Shown piece after piece: positions 1 through 7,701 of a stretch of DNA of 64,000 nucleotides. Numbering within the stretch: position 1 is the stretch's first letter; every line of letters starts with the position of its first letter. Made by a program: the position numbers and the translations under genes. Under the pieces are notes generated by a model. It had not been told where the DNA came from and did no database searches. It saw only the letters and a program-made list of their open reading frames with translations. Source of the DNA: Streptomyces sp. NBC_00306 (GTDB lineage: Bacteria > Actinomycetota > Actinomycetes > Streptomycetales > Streptomycetaceae); the NCBI RefSeq assembly GCF_036169555.1, contig NZ_CP108032.1, positions 6,696,001-6,760,000 of the forward strand, given 5' to 3'.

Positions 1-229
1 CGAGAACGAGCCGCAGTGCGTCAACGGCTTCCAGGGCCGCGGCGGTCTCACGATCGTCGCTGCGGTCCTGCTCCACGGCTCTGGTCCATGCCGACACCGT
101 GGGCTGTATCGGCTCCCAGCCGGTCGTCGACGTGAAACGGCAGTGGAACCACGGCTGATCGATGTGGTCGAGTACGAGCGTGCCGATGTGGGTGTCCCCC
201 TGCATCAACGACCACATGTGATCAGTCAC
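1..229 (-). CDS. Hypothetical protein, 3' end beyond the window
   Basis: Reading the minus strand from a GTG at 229, preceded by a good ribosome site (GGGAGGGA), gives 76 codons without a stop to the window edge. The product starts VTDHMWSLMQGDTHIGTLVL and looks like a small soluble protein with a strand-rich N-terminus. GC at third positions is high, supporting a real gene. I do not recognise the family. It lies 31 bases downstream of a frameshifted DUF6221 gene on the same strand, so the two probably formed one transcript. The C-terminus is outside the window. Confidence 0.6.
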   Translation of the reverse strand, partial: MTDHMWSLMQGDTHIGTLVLDHIDQPWFHCRFTSTTGWEPIQPTVSAWTRAVEQDRSDDRETAAALEAVDALRLVL

Positions 230-260
230 GTCCCTCCCACTTCCGGGTGCCGCGGGCACG

Positions 261-610
261 CTACAGGGCGCTCTGCGTGCCCTGAGGGCTGCCCTGTTCG
301 GTGCGTATCTCGTGCGGCAGCCACTCCGCACGGCAGTCCCGATGGTCGGCGTAGGGCACGACCAACTCCCTCAGGTCGTCGCACGGCCAGTCCTCGCCGT
401 CGAACTGGCAGTCGTTGCGGTCCTCCCAGGGCAACTCGGGTCGCCGCCGGCGGGACTGAGCCGGTGCCGGGCGAGGATGCGCCGCTTGGCCTCGATCACA
501 CGTAGGACGCGGGCGGGATCGTGGAAAGCCACGTGCCGGGCGATCGCCGGGTGTAGTTCGGCCTCCTCGTCGAGTCGGGCGCGTAGGAACGCCACCAAGT
601 CGTCGCTCAT
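261..610 (-). pseudogene. DUF6221 family protein, frameshifted
   Basis: The ATG at 608-610 opens a frame whose N-terminus (MSDDLVAFLRARLDEEAE, then HDPARVLRVIEAKRRIL) matches the DUF6221 family of small Streptomyces proteins. The frame then runs into an unrelated tail. The expected C-terminus, ending LRELVVPYADHRDCRAEW, is present in another frame and stops at 261. The two frames meet between about 437 and 455, in a GC-rich stretch, and need a one-base loss (or two-base gain) to explain. This is either a true decayed gene or a sequencing error. DUF6221 genes are often multicopy and of unknown function, commonly near mobile or accessory genes. Confidence 0.65.
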
Positions 611-757
611 GAGCCCATCATCGAGGAGGCGCAGGCCGGGAACCCAGTTCAAGGACTTGGCAGGCCAGGGGCTTTCCGCGTACGCGATCTCCCGAACTGG
701 TTCTCCAGGAGCCAAAAGGGGTGGTAGCCCGTGGCCTGCCCAGACATAGTGGCGCGC

Positions 758-1144
758 ATGGCTTCCCTGGTGAAACACATAACCATCGACTGTGCCGACG
801 CCTATGGACTCGGTAGCTTCTGGGCCGAGGCCCTCGATTCTCCGCTGGCCGACGACGACTACCCGGGCGACCCGGAGGCACTGATCGAGTCGCCGGGTGC
901 CACGCTGCTGTTCGTGACGGTCCCCGAGCGTAAGGCCTCCGCCGTCAAGAACCGCGTGCACCTGGATCTGCAGCCGCAGGACCGTACCCGGGACGAGGAG
1001 ATCGTGCGACTGCTGGCCCTGGGCGCCACTCTCGTGGCCGACCACCGCCGCCCCGACGGCACCGGCTGGGCGACACTGGCCGACCCCGAAGGCAACGAGT
1101 TCTGCGTCGAGCGCAGCGCGGCCGAGCGGGCAGCCGCGGCATAG
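758..1144 (+). CDS. VOC/glyoxalase-like domain protein
   Basis: A 128-residue protein, one VOC module of the glyoxalase-like type (family of PF18029). Visible hallmarks are the opening strand MASLVKHITIDCADA, then GSFWAEALD, the middle strand VHLDLQPQD, and the C-terminal WATLADPEGNEFCV. In this family the last block usually carries a metal ligand or ligand-facing Glu. The ATG at 758 fits the domain start; a GTG at 731 would add nine residues that match nothing. The substrate cannot be predicted. It is a single gene with an in-frame stop followed by a possible relic (1145-1342). Confidence 0.85.
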   Translation: MASLVKHITIDCADAYGLGSFWAEALDSPLADDDYPGDPEALIESPGATLLFVTVPERKASAVKNRVHLDLQPQDRTRDEEIVRLLALGATLVADHRRPDGTGWATLADPEGNEFCVERSAAERAAAA

Positions 1145-1342
1145 CCGTACAGCAACGACGCCCTCGCCCTCGCGGGAGCCGTCCTGAGCGCGTCGGGAAC
1201 TGCCCACGCCCAGACACCCGCCGCACCAGCGAACATCTTCGGGTCGGCTGACCCCGACATCCTCGGGATCAACCTCGGCCACGTCCTCCACGGCCTCGGC
1301 CTCGGCGTCGGCGGCCAACTCCTCGGCAACGCCCGCGGCTGA
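1145..1342 (+). pseudogene. Possible remnant of a small secreted peptide gene
   Basis: Directly after the TAG of the VOC gene the same frame continues open for 65 codons. It reads like the end of a signal peptide (ALAGAVLSASGTAHAQT, with an A-H-A cleavage site) and then a Gly/Leu-rich mature part (INLGHVLHGLGLGVGGQL), before TGA at 1340. There is no ATG, GTG or TTG at a plausible place and no ribosome site. This could be a small secreted protein whose start has been lost, or chance in GC-rich DNA. The signal-like order (hydrophobic core, cleavage box, small mature part) is why I list it. Confidence 0.25.
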
Positions 1343-1601
1343 AATACGCCCACGGCCTCTTCCCCCTCCTGACAGGGCGGCCTCCCCACCGTCGGCCGGG
1401 CCGGATTGGGTTCGGGCACAGGTTCTGAAACAGCGCTCAACTCCGCTGCTGTCGGCAGCGGAGTACACCCCATTACCTCCCGCGTAATCGACCGCCCCGC
1501 CACCGCCCGGCACTCTTGCGGTACCGGAACTCGGGCGGCGCACTCCGTCCGAGCTCCGGGTCCCCAGCAGGCCCTACGACCTCGATGGAGGCTGATTCGT
1601 C

Positions 1602-2021
1602 ATGTCCGCAACCCTGCTCGCCGGTATCTCCCGCACCACCGAACCGCGGACCATGCTGCGCCGGTTTCTCGCGCTCGATGCCCTGGTGACCGGGGTCAAC
1701 GGGCTCGCGTACGCCGTGGCTTCCAGGCCCCTCGGGCGGTTGCTCGGGGTCGACTCCGGGGTGGTGCTGGGGCTGGGGGTCTTCCTCGCCGTCTACGGGG
1801 CCGGGGTCGGGTATCTCGCCTCGCGGCCGCAGCCTCCGGTCGCCGCCGTGACGTGCGTCATCGACGCCAACCTCGCCTGGGCCGTCCTCAGCATCGCCGC
1901 GCTCGCCCTCTGGCTCGAGCCCAGCACCGCCGGTGCCGTGTGGATCCCGTTGCAGGCGATGACCGTCGCCGCCTTCGCAGTTCTCCAGTGGTCCGCCCTG
2001 CGCGCCATGGCCCGGAGGTGA
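1602..2021 (+). CDS. Small four-helix integral membrane protein
   Basis: A 139-residue protein with four hydrophobic segments at about residues 21-41, 50-72, 84-103 and 110-132. Segments such as GVFLAVYGAGVGYLA and LAWAVLSIAALALWL are typical. The N-terminus TMLRRFLALDALVTGVNG is the pattern of small uncharacterised actinobacterial membrane proteins. There are no charged catalytic residues inside the helices and no transport motif. It starts with ATG at 1602 after a GGAGG-like site (gatggagg). It is convergent with the XRE regulator, with only 14 bases between the stops. Function unknown. Confidence 0.8.
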   Translation: MSATLLAGISRTTEPRTMLRRFLALDALVTGVNGLAYAVASRPLGRLLGVDSGVVLGLGVFLAVYGAGVGYLASRPQPPVAAVTCVIDANLAWAVLSIAALALWLEPSTAGAVWIPLQAMTVAAFAVLQWSALRAMARR

Positions 2022-2035
2022 TCCGGCCCGATGAG

Positions 2036-2845
2036 CTAGGGCGTCAGGGACTGGAGGTACTTCACCGTCGCCGGGTCCGCCGGGAGCAGCGTCTCGATGG
2101 CCAGTTCCGCGACCGTCACGTCCATCGGGGTGTTGAAGGTGGAGATCGAGGAGACGAACGACAGGACCCGGCCCTCGTGCTCGATCCGCAGCGGCAGGGC
2201 GAACGGGGGAGCGGGCGCCGGGTCGGACGGGGGCGGTTCGGTGGCGGGTGGGTCCGGGACGGGGTAGACCGCGACCTCGTCGTAGAGCGCGCGCAGTTCC
2301 GTGGAGCGGGCCAGGGCGATCTGGCGTTCCATCTGGGCCAGCAGATGGCCGCGCCACTCCCGCAGGTTGCGGATCTTCGGGGCCAGCCCCTCGGGGTGGA
2401 GCGTGATCCGCATGGCGTTCAGCGGGGGCGTGAGCAGGTGCTCGGGAAGGCCGTCCAGCAGCATCGCGATGCCGCGGTTCGCGGCGATCACGGTATAGGT
2501 GCCGTCCACGATGATCGCCGGGTAGGGCTCATAGCCGTGCAGCAGCTGTTCCAGGCCCTCGCGCAGGGCGCCCAGCGCCGGGTCGTCGAGGGAGGTCTCG
2601 GCGTACCGGGGAGCGTAACCGGCCGCCAGCAGCAGGGCGTTGCGCTCCCGTACCGGCACGTCCAGGTGTTCCGCGAGGCGCAGGATCATCTCCTCGCTCG
2701 GGCGCGAGCGGCCCGTCTCGATGAAGCTGATGTGGCGGGCCGAGGAGTCGGCGCGCAGGGCGAGCTCCAGCTGGCTCACCCGGCGGCGCTCCCGCCAGCC
2801 GCGCAGCAGCGGTCCTACTCGGGTGCCGGGCGCAACAGTTGCCAT
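2036..2845 (-). CDS. XRE-family regulator with MmyB-like ligand-binding domain
   Basis: A 269-residue protein. The helix-turn-helix spans about residues 10-72 (LLRGWRERRRVSQLELALRA, then SARHISFIETGRSRPSEEM). A C-terminal MmyB-type sensor domain follows (family PF17765), seen in VDGTYTVIAANRGIAMLLDG and AELAIETLLPADPATVKYLQ. Such regulators normally control an adjacent oxidoreductase or transporter and bind small hydrophobic ligands. Here there is no divergent partner: the upstream neighbour is the co-oriented SsgA-like gene, whose stop lies 45 bases before this start. Length is normal for the family. Confidence 0.9.
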   Translation of the reverse strand: MATVAPGTRVGPLLRGWRERRRVSQLELALRADSSARHISFIETGRSRPSEEMILRLAEHLDVPVRERNALLLAAGYAPRYAETSLDDPALGALREGLEQLLHGYEPYPAIIVDGTYTVIAANRGIAMLLDGLPEHLLTPPLNAMRITLHPEGLAPKIRNLREWRGHLLAQMERQIALARSTELRALYDEVAVYPVPDPPATEPPPSDPAPAPPFALPLRIEHEGRVLSFVSSISTFNTPMDVTVAELAIETLLPADPATVKYLQSLTP

Positions 2846-2890
2846 ACCGGAACCGTAATACGGCGGACGGGCCCACGGCGGGCGCCGAGG

Positions 2891-3316
2891 TCAGCCGCGT
2901 GCCTCGCCCAGAAGGGACGCCAGCCCGCTGTCCATGTCGATGGCCCGTGTCTCCAGCTCGACGGGCACGGTCGCGTACGAGTGCAGTAAGAAGTGACGCA
3001 GCCTGCCGGTCGCGAACCGCAGGAGCGCCACCCCCTCGGGGGAGCGCAGCTCGACCATCGTCTGGGTGCGTCCGCACGGCCACACGTGCACATCGCCCGT
3101 GCCGGACGGGGTGTGCAGGCCCGCGTCCAGCAGGCTGCGGGCAAAGGTCCAGGTCACCGTGGCGCCGCTGAGGGAGACCGCCGCCGGGAAGACCATCCGG
3201 ACGGCCAGTGGATCATCGGCGCGGTAGGACAGGGTGACCGGCATGGGGGCGGGCTGCGGGGCGTCGCTGATGAGGTGGGCCGGCACGGACTGTTCGACGG
3301 TCGGGGACATCGGCAT
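2891..3316 (-). CDS. SsgA-like sporulation/cell-division regulator
   Basis: A 141-residue SsgA-like protein (SALP). These actinomycete-specific proteins steer septum site choice, peptidoglycan remodelling and spore separation. Diagnostic blocks are the VTLSYRADDPLAVRMVF strand region, VTWTFARSLLDAGL, GTGDVHVWP and LRSPEGVALLRF, in family order. I cannot say which SALP it is; it is not SsgB by sequence. Codon 110 is TTA (2987-2989), a rare codon in Streptomyces read by the bldA tRNA, so translation is probably delayed to development. A perfect Crp-type palindrome lies about 100 bases upstream (3415-3430). Confidence 0.9.
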   Translation of the reverse strand: MPMSPTVEQSVPAHLISDAPQPAPMPVTLSYRADDPLAVRMVFPAAVSLSGATVTWTFARSLLDAGLHTPSGTGDVHVWPCGRTQTMVELRSPEGVALLRFATGRLRHFLLHSYATVPVELETRAIDMDSGLASLLGEARG

Positions 3317-3414
3317 CGCTCCTCTGGTGTGCTGCGGCTGGTGGCTGTTCAGCTCCTCATGCCTCTACGACGCAGCCGGGGCCCTCACCACTTCTCGACA
3401 CCGCCACTGTCCAA

Positions 3415-3430
3415 TGTGACCTGCATCACA
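3415..3430. promoter_or_regulatory. Crp-type binding site upstream of the SsgA-like gene
   Basis: The sequence TGTGACCTGCATCACA is a perfect TGTGA-N6-TCACA palindrome, the consensus of Crp/Fnr-family regulators. It lies 99 bases before the start of the SsgA-like gene and on the far side of a terminator from the phospholipase gene, so the SsgA-like promoter is the natural target. Streptomyces has a Crp that affects germination and development. Binding is inferred from sequence only. Confidence 0.55.
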
Positions 3431-3458
3431 TGAGGGGGGGATGGGTGAGCAAGGGGAA

Positions 3459-3489
3459 GCCCCGGCCAGACGGGGGTTCTGGCCGGGGC
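3459..3489. terminator. Strong hairpin terminator
   Basis: Perfect 12-bp stem (GCCCCGGCCAGA, 3459-3470, with its complement at 3478-3489) around a 7-base loop. It lies downstream of the minus-strand phospholipase gene, which ends at 3597, and upstream of the SsgA-like promoter. It has no long T-run, as is usual in Streptomyces. Confidence 0.7.
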
Positions 3490-3596
3490 GGCAAAGGGGC
3501 GGTGGGCACGTCCGTGCGCAGCCGCTTATAGATGAACGGTAAACCATCGTAGACGGTTCCCGCACTGCGGGTCCGCCGTGACAGGAGTGACGTCGG

Positions 3597-4658
3597 TTAC
3601 TGCGCCCCGGCCCGCGGCACCACCGTCGCGAGGACGGAGGGCAGCGGGTACCAGTCGGCCGACACCACGCTCGCGCTCCGTCCCGCCAGCAGTCCGACCC
3701 GGTCCCGCGCCTGCGTCTCGGTCGGGTTCGTGCCGTCGATGGCGGGTGCCACATTGTGCGCGTCCGTCATCACGACGAGATACCTGTTGCGCTGGTACCA
3801 GGCGGTGTCGATGGTCCCGCCGGAGTACGTCCCCGCGTCCCCGTCGAACAGGACGAACCACGGACGGATGGTCGTGTCGGCGTACCGCGTGCGGGGGTCG
3901 CCGGCCGCCGCGCCGAGGACCGCGGGGAAAGCGGCCGCGTCGCGCAGCCGGCCCGCCCCCGCGAGGGTCCGCAGATGCGTGGCGTACTCGCGGTCGGTCC
4001 ACAGGGTGTCGAGCGGGTTGCTCTTCTCCACCGTGCCCGGGATCAGCTCGATCACGAACTTGCCCGCGAGTGTCGACCGCGTGGGCCAGCCGTTCGTCCG
4101 CACCGCGGTGTCGAGGTCCGGCTGCCCGCCGGCGAGGTCCGCGGGCCGGTACAGCGCGTCACCGAGCCGGGCCGTGAGGAGAGCGTCGAGTGCGGCGGGG
4201 CCGCGCCCGTTCTGCCCCTGGAAGCCGTCCTTCATCTCGATCTTGACGAGGATCGGCCGGTGGCCCGGGTGGGCGTCGTGCCAGGCCTTCATGTCGGACA
4301 GGCACCCGCCGAGGTCCTGGTTCCTCGCCTTGGTCCGCAGCTGGGCCGCCGTCGCGGCGTTCTCGCAGTTGTTGTCGTTGCCGATGGGGTTGCTGTGCGA
4401 GACCCGCCAGGAGCGCCCGAACACATTGGTCCACACGTCGAGTTCGAGCATGCCGGCGCCGGAGTCGAGCGCGTCCGCGAAGTACCCGTACTTGGTCTTC
4501 TCGTACGCGTTGTGCACACCGACCCAGGTCGCCGAGGCGTACGGCAGCTGCCCCGGGTCCGCCGCCCGGTCCGTGGCCGCCCGGGCCGGAGCGAGAGCGA
4601 CGCCGAGCAGACCGGCCGCGACCGCTGTGGTCACGGCCGCACGCGAGAGCTTCCCCAT
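3597..4658 (-). CDS. Secreted phosphoinositide-type phospholipase C (PI-PLC domain)
   Basis: A 353-residue exported protein with a signal peptide of about 27 residues (KLSRAAVTTAVAAGLLGVAL, cleavage near ARA-AT). The rest is a Ca2+-dependent PI-PLC-like TIM barrel (family PF16670). The catalytic N-terminal half shows WVGVHNAYEK (first active-site His, about residue 49), GMLELDVW (acidic metal ligands) and WRVSHSNP (second His). PILVKIEMKDG continues the barrel strands. It probably cleaves phospho-diester lipids outside the cell. The gene is monocistronic, ends in TAA and is followed by a strong terminator. A single PHO-box-like unit (GGTTCACCCAA on the minus strand, about 4733-4743) lies upstream, too little to claim PhoP control. 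Confidence 0.85.
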   Translation of the reverse strand: MGKLSRAAVTTAVAAGLLGVALAPARAATDRAADPGQLPYASATWVGVHNAYEKTKYGYFADALDSGAGMLELDVWTNVFGRSWRVSHSNPIGNDNNCENAATAAQLRTKARNQDLGGCLSDMKAWHDAHPGHRPILVKIEMKDGFQGQNGRGPAALDALLTARLGDALYRPADLAGGQPDLDTAVRTNGWPTRSTLAGKFVIELIPGTVEKSNPLDTLWTDREYATHLRTLAGAGRLRDAAAFPAVLGAAAGDPRTRYADTTIRPWFVLFDGDAGTYSGGTIDTAWYQRNRYLVVMTDAHNVAPAIDGTNPTETQARDRVGLLAGRSASVVSADWYPLPSVLATVVPRAGAQ

Positions 4659-5088
4659 GGTGGGTTCCCTGCCTCTGTGTCGATGGCGTCGACGACGCCT
4701 CTTCGATCAAGTCGAGGGAAGGCTAGGGGAGTTGGGTGAACCGTGGGGAGACTGGACTCGGCCGTTGAAGGCGTGGAAAGAGGGGGCGGGGGGAGCGGCG
4801 AGGACGAATGCCCCGCCTTGCCGCGAACCGGTCCCCGCCGGTGTCGCGTACCGGCCGTGCCCCGGCGACGTACGGGTGCCGCGGCGCGCGGGAGGGCTGG
4901 GCGAGGCACTCGCGCCCCGGCCTCGGCGCCGCAGCGCCCGCCCGGCCACGGCGTCGCAGCGCTCGTGCCCGGACTCGGTGTCGCAGCACTCGTGCCCCGG
5001 ACTCGGCGCCGCCGTCAGGGCGTCGGTGCCGGCAGGGGTCCGCGGACGGCGGCCTCCGACTCCGTCCTGCGGTTCCGTTCGGATGAGG
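4659..5088. other. 430-base gap without a convincing gene; degenerate GC-rich repeats
   Basis: No frame here has a ribosome site, recognisable product and consistent codon use. The left part is the promoter region of the phospholipase gene. Between 4906 and 5013 there are four degenerate tandem copies of a 25-28 base unit approximating gcactcgtgccccggactcg followed by gcgtcgca. The unit is not a fixed multiple of three, so it is unlikely to be coding. Confidence 0.5.
4906..5013. repeat. Four degenerate 25-28-bp tandem repeats
   Basis: Copies at 4906-4933, 4934-4958, 4959-4985 and 4986-5013, each with an (a/g)ctcg(c/t)gccccgg...tcgg(c/t)g(c/t)cgc core. The last two are nearly identical. They lie just downstream of the ImmA/IrrE-like gene. 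Confidence 0.5.
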
Positions 5089-5634
5089 TCAGGTCCGGTG
5101 GTGGCCGAGCGATTGCCCGATGCGCTGCGCCAGCTCGCTGCGGGGCGCGACGGTGGGCGTGCCCTCAAGCCAGCCCCGCAGATGAGTCCCGAGCTCCAGC
5201 CCGAAGGTCTCCGCCTCGTTCTCCTCCGCCTGCCGGAAGTCCGTACGCGCCGCCAGGTTCTGCACGGTGGCATCGATGTCGGCGCCGTCCGTGACGAGGC
5301 GCGCCGCGACCGACGTTCCGGTCTTGCCGTGTCCCGCGTGGTTACCGTGCCCCGCCATCATGTGCCAGACCTCGTGGCCGAAGATGACCAGTTGGTGGAA
5401 GGGCCGGGTGGTCGCCTGGACGCAGATGATGTCCCGGTCGGCCATGTCCAGGTACAGCCCGCTCGCGGTCTCCGGCGGAAAGTCCACCATGCGGTGGATC
5501 ACCGGTCTGCCGCGCCGTTTGCTGAGCCGGGCGCAGAGAGCGGCGAACACCTCGTCGGGTTCGGACGGCCGGGCCTGTTCCACTGCGCGCGCCAGGTCGT
5601 CGCGGAGCTCGCGCATGGCGCTCTTGCTGCTCAC
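5089..5634 (-). CDS. ImmA/IrrE-like zinc metalloprotein (toxin/regulator component)
   Basis: A 181-residue protein with a gluzincin-type HExxH-like motif in FGHEVWHMMAGH (about residues 86-97) and a later acidic block QAEENEAETFGLEL that can supply the third metal ligand. This is the layout of ImmA/IrrE-type proteases, which cleave or inactivate a partner XRE repressor. Streptomyces versions are often annotated as toxin or regulator component. The start is GTG at 5634, with a strong ribosome site (GGGGGGAG) 4 bases before it. The start overlaps the stop of a 62-codon frame (GTGA). No XRE partner gene is visible next to it, unlike classic pairs. Confidence 0.75.
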   Translation of the reverse strand: MSSKSAMRELRDDLARAVEQARPSEPDEVFAALCARLSKRRGRPVIHRMVDFPPETASGLYLDMADRDIICVQATTRPFHQLVIFGHEVWHMMAGHGNHAGHGKTGTSVAARLVTDGADIDATVQNLAARTDFRQAEENEAETFGLELGTHLRGWLEGTPTVAPRSELAQRIGQSLGHHRT

Positions 5635-5819
5635 TTCACTCCCCCCGGTTGAGAGTTGTCGTCGGGACGGCGGCGGTGCGGTGGGCGCCCGCGCGTGAGC
5701 ACACGGTACCGACCCGGTCCAGTCCCTCGCATCAGCCTGGCGAACCGGGCCCGCGTGATGGGCCCCGGCGCGGGAATGGGTTCGCGCCGCTGTCTTCCGA
5801 GGGGTGAAGGGCGAGCCAT
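5631..5819 (-). CDS. Small uncertain ORF translationally coupled to the ImmA/IrrE-like gene
   Basis: A 62-codon frame from ATG at 5819 ends by GTGA overlap with the downstream metalloprotein gene. This position, where an XRE partner would be expected, is the main argument for it. The product is basic (GPITRARFARLMRG, RPPHRRRPDD) and shows no recognisable helix-turn-helix. Third-position GC is lower than in neighbouring genes, which argues against coding. It may be a decayed partner or a chance frame. Confidence 0.25.
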   Translation of the reverse strand: MARPSPLGRQRREPIPAPGPITRARFARLMRGTGPGRYRVLTRGRPPHRRRPDDNSQPGGVK

Positions 5820-6153
5820 GCGGTCCTGAGGTCTGTCCCTGATGTGAGGTGAGCCGGACCGGCGACGACGCGCGGGGAGGCCTCGCGGACGCGGCCGCCG
5901 ATCACGAGACCGGCTTCCTGTGCGCCCGGCCGTGGGGCGAGCCGGTCCAGGGGGCTGTCCCGCCCGAGGGACCGTCCCCCGGGTCTTCGCCGGAGAGCCG
6001 TTCCTGTCCGCGGGCCGCGCGGGCGAAGGGGAGGACCTGCCCGCCGTCCGGGGAGCCGTGGGTGCCCGGTGCGGAGCCGGCCGCGTGCCCGGGCTCCCGA
6101 AGGCCTGACCCTCTGCACGTGCGCCTCACGCTCCTTCGGGGCACCATGGCCGC
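5820..6153. other. Intergenic, no gene seen
   Basis: 334 GC-rich bases between the divergent metalloprotein and ligase genes. Several frames are open but none has a start, ribosome site and recognisable product. It should hold the promoters of both flanking genes; I could not pick convincing -10/-35 pairs. Confidence 0.5.
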
Positions 6154-7692
6154 ATGCTGCTGGCTCGAGTCGCCGACGTGTCCAGGGACGTGGCCGCCAC
6201 CTCCGCACGCTCACGGAAGATCGCCCTTCTCGCCGAGCTGTTCGCGGACACCAGGCCCGAGCATGTGGCCCTCGTGATCTCGTATCTCTCCGGGCGGGTC
6301 CCGCAGGGCCGCATCGGCATCGGCTGGAGCGTGCTCAAGGAGCGGCCCGCGCCCGCGGAGACCGCCGCGCTCACCGTTCCCGAGGCCGACGCGGCACTCA
6401 CCGCGCTCGCCGGCCTTCAGGGCGCCGGTTCCCAGAACGAGCGCAAGCGCCTCGTACGCGATCTGATGGCCGCGGCCACAGCCGACGAGCAGCAGTTCCT
6501 GACCCGTCTGCTGACGGGCGAGGTTCGGCAGGGCGCGCTGGACGCCGTGGCCCTGGAGGCCGTCGCCAAGGCCGCGGACGCGCCCGCCGAGGACGTACGC
6601 CGGGCGGTGATGCTGGACGGATCGCTGCCTCGTGTCGCCGGTGCGCTCTTCGCCGAGGGGCCGGCGGCGCTCGCGGAATTCCGGCTGCGCGTCGGCAGCC
6701 CCGTACAGCCGATGCTCGCCCATACGGCGAAGTCGGTCACCGAAGCCGTCATGACCCTCGACGCGCGCTGCGTGGTCGAGGAGAAGCTCGACGGCATCCG
6801 TGTCCAGGTGCACCGCAGCGGCGACGAGATCAGGATCTACACCCGCTCGCTGGACGACATCACCGACCGGCTGCCCGAAGTCGTGGACGCGGCCCGGGAC
6901 ATGACCGGTGATCAGTTCATCCTCGACGGCGAGGTGATCGCGCTCGACCGGGACGGCCGCCCCTACTCCTTCCAGGAGATCGCCTCCCGCGTCGGCTCCC
7001 GGATCGACGTCCAGGCGGCCCGCGCCACGCTGCCCGTCTCTCCCGTCTTCTTCGACGTACTGGCGGCCGACGGCGAGGAGACGCTCGACCTCCCGGGCGG
7101 CGAACGGCACGCAGTCCTCGCCCGCCTCGTGCCGGAACCCATGCGGGTCCGCCGCCATGTCGTCGCCGACCCCGGCGACAGTGAACAGGTCGCCGCAGCC
7201 GAGGAGTTCTTCGCCGAGACGCTGCGCCGCGGTCATGAAGGCGTCCTGGTCAAGGCGCTCGACGCCGCCTACGTCGCGGGCCGGCGCGGCCGCTCATGGC
7301 TGAAGGTCAAGCCCGTCCACACCCTCGACCTCGTCGTCCTGGCCGCCGAATGGGGCCACGGCCGCCGCACGGGCCTGCTCTCCAACCTCCACCTCGGCGC
7401 CCGCGTCTCCGACGGTACGTACGTCATGCTCGGCAAGACCTTCAAGGGGCTGACCGACGAGATGCTGCGCTGGCAGACGGACCGGCTCCGTGAACTCGCC
7501 GTCGACGACGACGGGTTCACCGTCAGGGTCCGTCCCGAACTGGTCGTGGAGATCGCGTACGACGGAATCCAGCGCTCTCCCCGCTACCCGGCGGGTGTCA
7601 CGCTCCGCTTCGCCCGGGTGCTGCGCCACCGCACCGACAAGGCGGCGCAGGAGGCCGACACCATCGAGCAGGTCCTCCAGTCCCGGGGCTGA
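6154..7692 (+). CDS. lig: ATP-dependent DNA ligase
   Basis: A 512-residue ATP-dependent DNA ligase of the archaeal/actinobacterial type. Domains in order are the N-terminal DNA-binding domain (residues 1-170), the nucleotidyltransferase domain (about 185-390) and the OB-fold (about 400-505). The adenylated lysine is in motif I, EEKLDGIRV (Lys near residue 211). Other motifs are motif III FILDGEVIAL and motif IV HEGVLVKALD; motif V is GRSWLKVKP. It seals nicks with ATP in repair, beside the essential NAD-dependent LigA of the genome. The ATG at 6154 follows an unremarkable upstream region. It is monocistronic and convergent with the FBP-domain gene, 9 bases away. Confidence 0.92.
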   Translation: MLLARVADVSRDVAATSARSRKIALLAELFADTRPEHVALVISYLSGRVPQGRIGIGWSVLKERPAPAETAALTVPEADAALTALAGLQGAGSQNERKRLVRDLMAAATADEQQFLTRLLTGEVRQGALDAVALEAVAKAADAPAEDVRRAVMLDGSLPRVAGALFAEGPAALAEFRLRVGSPVQPMLAHTAKSVTEAVMTLDARCVVEEKLDGIRVQVHRSGDEIRIYTRSLDDITDRLPEVVDAARDMTGDQFILDGEVIALDRDGRPYSFQEIASRVGSRIDVQAARATLPVSPVFFDVLAADGEETLDLPGGERHAVLARLVPEPMRVRRHVVADPGDSEQVAAAEEFFAETLRRGHEGVLVKALDAAYVAGRRGRSWLKVKPVHTLDLVVLAAEWGHGRRTGLLSNLHLGARVSDGTYVMLGKTFKGLTDEMLRWQTDRLRELAVDDDGFTVRVRPELVVEIAYDGIQRSPRYPAGVTLRFARVLRHRTDKAAQEADTIEQVLQSRG

Positions 7693-7701
7693 GCGGCACG
7701 G

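Noticed and set aside
1406..2989. Long plus-strand open frame across the membrane protein and XRE genes
   Set aside because: The product is Arg/Gly-rich and covers two better supported genes on either strand.
4733..4743. PHO-box unit (GGTTCACCCAA, minus strand) upstream of the phospholipase gene
   Set aside because: Only one repeat unit is clear; a PHO box needs at least two 11-base units.
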